From Actinomycetes bacterium (GTDB lineage: Bacteria; Actinomycetota; Acidimicrobiia; Acidimicrobiales; Acidimicrobiaceae): DNA of 10,532 nt. The stretch lies in NCBI GenBank assembly GCA_021785315.1, contig JAJYFX010000028.1:1-10532 (forward strand), in the 5' to 3' direction. The notes under the pieces were generated by a model. That model saw only the letters and a program-made list of their open reading frames with translations. It was not told where the DNA came from and ran no database searches. The translations under genes were made by a program, and so were the position numbers. How positions within the stretch are numbered: position 1 is the first letter of the stretch; each line of letters opens with the position of its first letter. Of the stretch, positions 5,506 to 10,532 are shown one piece after another.

Positions 5506-7406
5506 ATCCAATGCGTGGAGGTATGGGCAGCTGGGGTATGATGCGATCCTTTGGCCGGGACGGCTCAGTGAAACAACAGAAGCTTCCGCCGGGGCTTTTG
5601 CGACGTATAGCAGACTTTGCGAGACCTTACAGATGGATGCTGGCGGTTTTTCTTGTTCTTATCATTCTTGACGCAATTGTGACGGCCTCAAGCCCTCTCA
5701 TTTATCGCGCCATCATCGACAACGGCATCCTGAAAAGGAATCCGTCGCTAATAGTCAAGCTTGCTCTGCTTGTAGGCATCTTGGCGCTGGTGGATGTCGG
5801 GCTGTCCCTGTGGCAGAGATGGATCTCAGCTCGCGTAGGCGAGAGTCTTATTTTCGATATGAGAACGAAGGTGTTTGCTCACTTTCAAAAGATGCCGGTA
5901 GCGTTTTTTACCAGGACTCAGACCGGCGCGCTGGTCAGTCGCCTGAACAATGACGTTCTTGATGCGCAGCGGGCTTTTACCGATACCCTTTCATCGGTGG
6001 TCAGCAACTTTATTAGTGTTGCGATTATGTTGGCGGCAATGCTGGTGCTTTCTTGGGAGATCACTATTGTCGCCCTGGTCCTTTTGCCATTGTTCATTGT
6101 TCCAGCGCGCTTTGTCGGCAAAAGGATTCAGTCGATTACGAGAGAAAGCTATAACCTCAACGCCAAGATGACCAACACCATGACCGAGCGGTTCAATGTT
6201 GCTGGTGCGATGCTTGTCAAGTTGTTCGGTCACCGCAAAGATGAGATCGATGGCTTCGAAGAAAAGGCTGGCAGGGTTCGCGATATTGGAATTACCCAGG
6301 CTATGTATACCAGGATCTTCATGGCTTCATTGCTCTTGGTTGCATCTCTTGCTACTGCTTTGGTTTACGGATGGGGTGGCGTCCTGGCAGCTCGGGGAGC
6401 TTTGGCGGTAGGTACGGTTGTGGCCTTGACGCAGTATTTGACAAGGCTGTATGCGCCGCTGACAGCTCTGAGCAACGTCCAGGTCGATGTTATGACTGCC
6501 CTCGTGTCCTTCGACCGCGTCTTTGAGGTGCTTGATCTTACTCCAATGATCGACGAGAAGCCGGGAGCGGTTGCAATTCCAAGAGGGCCCGCTTCAATCG
6601 ACTTCGTACATGTGGATTTTCGCTATCCAACTGCCGAAGAGGTTTCGCTAGCTTCCCTGGAATCAGTAGCAGTACTTGACCAGACTCCCTCAAGCCAGGT
6701 TCTGTTCGATATCAGTTTTCATGTTGAACCGGGTGAACTTGTCGCCTTGGTAGGACCGTCGGGTGCCGGCAAGACTACAATGAGTCTCCTGGTGTCGCGA
6801 TTATACGACGTGACCAGCGGGTCCATTCTTATCAGCGGCGTAGACCTTAGGGATGCCACTCTCAATTCGCTCCAAAACGTGATTGGTGTCGTAACCCAGG
6901 ACGTTCACCTCTTTCATGAAACCCTGCGCTCAAATCTCTTGTACGCGAAGCCGGACGCCTCAGATGCGGAACTTTTAGAGGCTCTGCGGGCGGCTCAGAT
7001 TTTGCCGCTGGTCGAATCGCTGCCGGACGGTTTAGATACGGAGGTGGGCGAGCGTGGATATCGGCTTTCAGGGGGAGAAAAGCAAAGAGTTGCCATTGCC
7101 AGGCTCCTGCTCAAGGCGCCAGATGTAGTGGTACTTGACGAGGCGACGGCCCATCTCGATTCTGAATCTGAGGTTGCGGTTCAGCTTGCATTGAAAACAG
7201 CACTGAGCGCCCGAACCTCTGTGGTGATTGCTCACAGACTTTCAACCGTGCGCGATGCAGATCAGATATTGGTTATTTCGGAAGGGCGAATTGTTGAGCG
7301 TGGGCGCCATTTGGATCTGTTGGCCCAGGAGGGCCTATACGCGGAACTTTACACAACTCAATTCGCTCCGCAGGCAGTAACCGAGGTTGGAATTTCGGAG
7401 GCGTAG
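5502..7406 (+). CDS. ABC half-transporter (exporter), fused membrane and ATPase domains
   Basis: A 634-residue MsbA/LmrA-type half-transporter that should work as a homodimer, exporting an unknown, probably hydrophobic compound using ATP. The membrane domain spans about 35-345, with segments near 45-70, 83-105, 165-200 and 270-315. The ATPase domain follows: A-loop Tyr375, Walker A GPSGAGKT (418-425), Q-loop Gln466, signature LSGGE (522-526), Walker B VVVLDE ending Asp546-Glu547, and H-loop His578. All catalytic residues are present. About 20 extra residues (roughly 378-398, with [12 protein letters not shown]) lie between the A-loop and Walker A; from memory this insertion and the Met/Gly-rich N-terminus with MMRSF are typical of one actinobacterial subfamily. 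The ATG overlaps the marR stop by four bases. Multidrug export is a guess from context. Confidence 0.95.
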   Translation: MNPMRGGMGSWGMMRSFGRDGSVKQQKLPPGLLRRIADFARPYRWMLAVFLVLIILDAIVTASSPLIYRAIIDNGILKRNPSLIVKLALLVGILALVDVGLSLWQRWISARVGESLIFDMRTKVFAHFQKMPVAFFTRTQTGALVSRLNNDVLDAQRAFTDTLSSVVSNFISVAIMLAAMLVLSWEITIVALVLLPLFIVPARFVGKRIQSITRESYNLNAKMTNTMTERFNVAGAMLVKLFGHRKDEIDGFEEKAGRVRDIGITQAMYTRIFMASLLLVASLATALVYGWGGVLAARGALAVGTVVALTQYLTRLYAPLTALSNVQVDVMTALVSFDRVFEVLDLTPMIDEKPGAVAIPRGPASIDFVHVDFRYPTAEEVSLASLESVAVLDQTPSSQVLFDISFHVEPGELVALVGPSGAGKTTMSLLVSRLYDVTSGSILISGVDLRDATLNSLQNVIGVVTQDVHLFHETLRSNLLYAKPDASDAELLEALRAAQILPLVESLPDGLDTEVGERGYRLSGGEKQRVAIARLLLKAPDVVVLDEATAHLDSESEVAVQLALKTALSARTSVVIAHRLSTVRDADQILVISEGRIVERGRHLDLLAQEGLYAELYTTQFAPQAVTEVGISEA

Positions 7407-7641
7407 ATCTGCTGCCGGCCGCTTGAACTCCGGGCAATGCAAAGTGCGGACTGTATTTTAGTCTAGGCGGTTCCTTGATGTACCAAAGTGCCAGCCAGCT
7501 TGCCGGAACTGAAACAGGTGCTCTAAGGGATTTATCTAAAGGCTTTGACGGGTAAGGGTTGGGGAGCCCAGAGCAATATAAAGCTTCCACGAAGCCATAC
7601 CTAAAGTGCGTTCATTTGAGAATTTTTCTACTGCGCGGCAG

Positions 7642-7722
7642 TTGATTTTTGAACATAATTAGGTTAGGCTAACCTAAGTGAAAGTTACGAGTTTTGTTGC
7701 GTTAGCGATAATTTTGTATACA
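7642..7722 (+). promoter_or_regulatory. Possible promoters for the FTR1 gene
   Basis: One candidate has -35 TTGATT (7642-7647) and -10 TAGGCT (7665-7670) with a 17-base spacer, with the -10 inside the iron box. Others are -10-like GATAAT (7707-7712) and TATACA (7717-7722, with TTGTTG at 7694-7699, spacer 17) just downstream of the box. Repressor bound at the box would block any of them. Which one is used cannot be decided by reading. Confidence 0.4.
7659..7677. promoter_or_regulatory. DtxR/IdeR iron box upstream of the FTR1 gene
   Basis: TTAGGTTAGGCTAACCTAA is a perfect 19-bp palindrome (two 9-base arms around a central G). It matches the consensus operator of the actinobacterial iron repressors DtxR and IdeR. 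It lies 78 bases before the FTR1 start codon. With ferrous iron bound, the repressor should shut down the permease. Confidence 0.92.
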
Positions 7723-7754
7723 TACTTTTGTGATGTGATACAGACCTCTCCGAG

Positions 7755-8693
7755 ATGCCTGGCGGTTGTCTCGTGATACCGACTTTTGTCATTTTCTTCC
7801 GTGAAGGCATTGAGGCTTCGATGATAATAGCCATTCTGCTTTCATATCTGAATCGGATAGGTCAGCGGCGCTATTTTCGCGATATTTTCCTGGGAGTTGC
7901 GGTTGCGCTTGTTCTGGTGGTCGCGGGCGGAGTCGCGTCTTTTTTGCTAATCGATCAATACGACGGTTCTAATGTCCAGACATACTTCGAGACAGTCACA
8001 TATCTCCTGGCTGCCGGAGCGCTGACGTATATGACATTCTGGATGCAGCACCACGCACGTACCATGGCCAAGGAACTGCAACGCAGGAGTGACTTGGCCT
8101 TATCTGGCGGGACTCGTTTTGGCTTGGGCGTTCTGGCATTTCAGGCTGTTGGTCGCGAGGGTGTGGAAACAATGGTTTTTACGCTTGCCATTATTTTTGC
8201 CAGCACCAAACAAGCGGCTACCCCGATTCATGGCAAGTTCCTGCTCTTCGGTGCGGTTCTAGGACTAGTAATTGCACTGGCCATGGCTTTTTGGATCTAC
8301 CGCCTTGGCGCGAAACTGAACTTGCGAAGATTTTTTCAGACACTCGGCGTATTGCTGATGGTCTTTGCTGCCGGCTTGTTGGTCGATGCCGTTGAAAACC
8401 TTCAGCAGCTTTCCTGGCTGCCATTTGGCCGCGGGGTGATTTGGAACTCGAGCAGTTTGCTTGCGGAAGGCAGCAACATCGGCGACATACTTCATTCATT
8501 GTTAGGTTACGCCGAACGTCCTACGGTGCTCCAGGCGGTTATATGGGTTGCCTATGTGGTGATAACCACGGGGGCTTTCATACGGATCGGCCGTCCGGGA
8601 AAGGGCGATGGCGGTCAAGCAGAAGCTATCGATCCATCGGCGAAGAAACAGAGGAGTTCGACCATATTGGCCCGAGGAAACTGGATACATTGA
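7755..8693 (+). CDS. efeU: FTR1/EfeU-family iron permease
   Basis: A polytopic membrane protein for high-affinity iron uptake. Numbered from ATG 7755 (312 residues), it has both REGxE iron-binding motifs of the family: REGIE at 16-20 in the first membrane helix and REGVE at 134-138 in the fourth. Seven hydrophobic segments can be drawn, at about 8-30, 44-66, 82-96, 122-148, 160-182, 197-213 and 258-276, followed by a charged tail of about 35 residues. The start is ambiguous: neither ATG 7755 nor in-frame GTG 7773 has a good ribosome-binding site. The GTG would place REGIE at residue 10, just as in EfeU of enteric bacteria. The iron box at 7659-7677 ties expression to iron starvation. No efeO or efeB partner is visible; the downstream neighbour is a convergent cob gene. 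Confidence 0.93.
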   Translation: MPGGCLVIPTFVIFFREGIEASMIIAILLSYLNRIGQRRYFRDIFLGVAVALVLVVAGGVASFLLIDQYDGSNVQTYFETVTYLLAAGALTYMTFWMQHHARTMAKELQRRSDLALSGGTRFGLGVLAFQAVGREGVETMVFTLAIIFASTKQAATPIHGKFLLFGAVLGLVIALAMAFWIYRLGAKLNLRRFFQTLGVLLMVFAAGLLVDAVENLQQLSWLPFGRGVIWNSSSLLAEGSNIGDILHSLLGYAERPTVLQAVIWVAYVVITTGAFIRIGRPGKGDGGQAEAIDPSAKKQRSSTILARGNWIH

Positions 8694-8695
8694 GT

Positions 8696-8717
8696 CCGGA
8701 GTCCAGCCCTGGACCGG
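8696..8717 (+). terminator. Hairpin directly after the FTR1 stop, possible terminator
   Basis: CCGG 8696-8699 and TCC 8702-8704 pair with GGA 8711-8713 and CCGG 8714-8717, with a two-base AG bulge and a 6-base loop. It starts two bases after the FTR1 stop. There is no T-run, so function as an intrinsic terminator is uncertain. Confidence 0.3.
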
Positions 8718-8822
8718 CAGCTGAAGACGATGGGGTGAGTCGCATCCCAAGATGACACGGCGCGTCCGAATCGCCATGCCTGCAAGCGATCTTAAGGTGG
8801 TTCACGTTCTCCATCTAATGTG

Positions 8823-8856
8823 CGAGCTGTCGGACTTGGGGACTTGTGTCAGCTCG
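8823..8856. repeat. 7-bp inverted repeat with a tandem heptamer in its loop, between convergent genes
   Basis: CGAGCTG 8823-8829 pairs exactly with CAGCTCG 8850-8856. The 20-base loop holds GGACTTG twice (8832-8838 and 8840-8846). It sits between the convergent FTR1 and cobB ends and may act in transcription ending from either side, although no T-run is present. Confidence 0.3.
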
Positions 8857-8909
8857 TTCGAACCATCTTTCTGAGCTCGCAAGTGGCGCGGCAAATCCGG
8901 TACTGGCCT

Positions 8910-10286
8910 CTAGCTGCACTTTGAGACAAAGCGCTTGGCAAGGTGCCGTTGTGCTCCAAGATGTATGTGCAGGTAGCTGGCAAATAGAGACGCCGTGGCA
9001 AATCCCTCCTTTTTGGTGCCATCCCGCGTGGTGATTACAATGTCTGCGCCGGTGGGGGAGCTTTGCGAATAGTGGAATTCATGACCGTAGACGACCTCAT
9101 CTTTGCTTGTCAAGCAGTTGTCGCCGATTGCATTGGCTTTAGCGTACCCAAGCGTCAGGCGATTGCCCATCGTAACGTGCGTTGGAATTGCCCCTACCAT
9201 CTGAGCTGAGCCGACCGCCTGGGAGAGCCACATCAGTCCTCCGCACTCTGCCCAGCTTGGAAGCCCGTCCGCGATGGCCTTTTTGACCTCCCGGTTAAGT
9301 TGCTGATTAAGCGAGAGCTTGTCGGCAAAGACTTCTGGAAATCCGCCGCCTACGAAAAGGCCCTTGGTCCCCAGAGGCAGCGCGGCATCTTTGAGCGGAT
9401 CAAAATACGCGATATTCGCACCTGCGGCTTCAAGCGCACTTATGTTTTCCGGATACAGAAAGCTAAAAGCAGGTCCACCGGCCACCGCGATGGTTGTTCT
9501 GGGGCTTGAGACCTCTTCTTCTGGGAAATCAACCAGTATTGCCGGTGCGGACCTGGCTATTTCGGAGATCCTAGCTATGTCTAGCAGCGGACTCATCAAG
9601 TTGCCGAGAGCGTTTACAGAAGTTGCAAGCCCTTTGGGATCTTCTATCACAGGTATGAGCCCGAGGTGCCGACTGCGCCATTGAGGAACAGCTCCTCTCG
9701 GAATTGCTCCGACTATCTCGATGTCTAGGTGCTTTAGGGAGGACTTTACGAGTTCAAGGTGGGAGGATGATCCGTAGTTGTTGATTATTAGTCCCGAAAT
9801 GTTTACCTGTTGCGAGAAGTTGGCGAACCCCTCCACCACCGCGGCAAGCGATGATGACGTCGCTGTAGCGTCCAGGATAAGTATCACAGGACTATGAGTC
9901 AGGGCGGCCACCTCTGCAGTCGATCCTCTTGTTAGCTTGGGGTCAATTCCGAGGTTGTCTTGGGACCCGGTTCGTTTCATCAGCGTGCCATCGAAGAGCC
10001 CCATAACTCCCTCGATAATCGTCATGTCGGCGCTTCGGCTGAGATCAAAGAGGGCCGGCCCAATTTGCTCGCATCCAAGGAGAAAGGTATCGAGAGTCCG
10101 ACCTCTGCGCCCGCAGGCTAATTCGTGGTAGGTGGGATCAATAAAGTCTGGTCCAACCTTCGCGGGTGCGACCCGCACTCCATCGCGATGCAGAATCGAC
10201 AGTATCGCCGTTGCAACGGTCGTCTTGCCAACACCTGAAGATGTTCCGGCGATAATTACTCTCGGCCCTAAGCGACCTTGCGGCAT
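8910..10286 (-). CDS. cobB: Cobyrinic acid a,c-diamide synthase (CobB/CbiA)
   Basis: This cytosolic enzyme amidates the a and c side chains of (hydrogeno)cobyrinic acid, using glutamine and ATP. The 458-residue length fits the family. The N-terminal dethiobiotin-synthetase-like ATPase domain has Walker A GTSSGVGKTT (14-23, Lys21), then KVGPDFIDPTYH (43-54) and IIEGVMGLFDG (90-100). The C-terminal class I glutamine amidotransferase-like domain has FVGGGFPEVFA (311-321), nucleophile Cys348 in WAECGGLMWLS, and His440 in ASYLHIH. The ATG at 10286 lies five bases after the cobO stop and lacks a strong ribosome-binding site, so translation is probably coupled to cobO. It converges on the FTR1 gene. 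CobB and CbiA are homologous; which pathway branch is used is not decided here. Confidence 0.96.
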   Translation of the reverse strand: MPQGRLGPRVIIAGTSSGVGKTTVATAILSILHRDGVRVAPAKVGPDFIDPTYHELACGRRGRTLDTFLLGCEQIGPALFDLSRSADMTIIEGVMGLFDGTLMKRTGSQDNLGIDPKLTRGSTAEVAALTHSPVILILDATATSSSLAAVVEGFANFSQQVNISGLIINNYGSSSHLELVKSSLKHLDIEIVGAIPRGAVPQWRSRHLGLIPVIEDPKGLATSVNALGNLMSPLLDIARISEIARSAPAILVDFPEEEVSSPRTTIAVAGGPAFSFLYPENISALEAAGANIAYFDPLKDAALPLGTKGLFVGGGFPEVFADKLSLNQQLNREVKKAIADGLPSWAECGGLMWLSQAVGSAQMVGAIPTHVTMGNRLTLGYAKANAIGDNCLTSKDEVVYGHEFHYSQSSPTGADIVITTRDGTKKEGFATASLFASYLHIHLGAQRHLAKRFVSKCS

Positions 10287-10291
10287 GTCTG

Positions 10292-10532
10292 CTAGTACTC
10301 GATTCCTTTTTTGGCCTTGATTCCCTGGTCGTACGCGTGTTTAATTTTACGCATCTCCGTTACGGTGTCGGCGATCTCAATGATCTCAGGGGGGCAGTCT
10401 CGACCTGTTATTACCACGTTGGTGTTGGGGCTTCTTTGCTCAAGTGCCTGGACGACCTCTTCAACGGGGACCCAGCCATATTTAACCGCGTAGGTGAGCT
10501 CATCGAAGATCAGGAGATCGAAGCTGCCACCG
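10292..10532 (-). CDS. cobO: Corrinoid adenosyltransferase (CobO/BtuR family), partial: 5' part beyond the right edge
   Basis: Only the C-terminal 79 or so codons are present; the rest lies beyond 10532. The enzyme transfers the 5'-deoxyadenosyl group of ATP to reduced cob(I)yrinic acid a,c-diamide or other corrinoids. Diagnostic segments are LLIFDELTYAVKYGW (the Walker B-like block of the family), NVVITGRDCPPEIIEIADTVTEM, and the C-terminal KIKHAYDQGIKAKKGIEY, which matches the typical family ending KHPY..GIKAQ.GIE(F/W/Y). It stops with TAG at 10294-10292, five bases before cobB, in the cobO-cobB order common in cobalamin operons. The missing N-terminal part would carry the P-loop. Confidence 0.95.
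   Translation of the reverse strand, partial: GGSFDLLIFDELTYAVKYGWVPVEEVVQALEQRSPNTNVVITGRDCPPEIIEIADTVTEMRKIKHAYDQGIKAKKGIEY

Larger units (their letters stand above)
7407..7754. other. Intergenic region between the ABC exporter and FTR1 genes
   Basis: No gene is supported here. A weak GACT/AGTC hairpin with a T-rich loop lies just after the exporter, near 7444-7458. The right part (from about 7640) is AT-rich and carries the FTR1 control region: the iron box at 7659-7677 and possible promoter elements at 7642-7722. Confidence 0.5.

Noticed and set aside
7273..7590. Minus-strand open frame of 105 codons over the exporter end and the following gap
   Set aside because: It overlaps the well-supported C-terminus of the ABC exporter, is proline-rich in a non-specific way, and has no domain or ribosome-binding site.
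8846..8866. tRNA T-arm-like GGTTCGAAC on the minus strand
   Set aside because: The flanking bases do not form the 5-bp T-stem, and there is no anticodon or acceptor stem.

Overview
The window looks like a chromosomal segment from an actinobacterium with moderate GC (about half G+C by eye). The signs are a perfect DtxR/IdeR-type iron box, a probable F420-linked luciferase-family oxidoreductase, and a half-size ABC exporter of a subfamily I associate with actinobacteria. An acidophilic, iron-oxidising member of Acidimicrobiia is a guess only.

Layout. Both ends carry cobalamin (B12) synthesis genes, all on the minus strand. At the left are cobI (precorrin-2 C20-methyltransferase, 763-1506) and cobM (precorrin-4 C11-methyltransferase, running off the left edge); both appear to start with TTG. 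At the right are the 3' end of cobO (corrinoid adenosyltransferase) and cobB (cobyrinate a,c-diamide synthase), 5 bases apart. Between these blocks, every confident gene is on the plus strand: a DUF1003 membrane protein (1790-2308), a luciferase-like flavin oxidoreductase (3652-4593), a marR-ABC exporter operon with an ATGA overlap (4960-7406), and an FTR1/EfeU iron permease (7755-8693).

Regulation. Upstream of the FTR1 gene lies a perfect 19-bp palindrome matching the DtxR/IdeR consensus (7659-7677), so iron repression of this importer is very likely. Upstream of marR, overlapping palindromes cover a TATACT -10-like element, which suggests autoregulation of the marR-exporter operon.

The most puzzling part is 2309-3651, about 1.34 kb without a convincing protein gene. 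Its first part (about 2384-2977) folds on paper into a run of local hairpins, some composite. This makes it a candidate large structured RNA or a decayed mobile intron, but I recognise no known family and some of these hairpins are expected by chance. A 66-codon frame at 3299-3499 resembles a fragment of a deazaflavin-dependent nitroreductase. I see no tRNA, rRNA, CRISPR array or complete insertion sequence.
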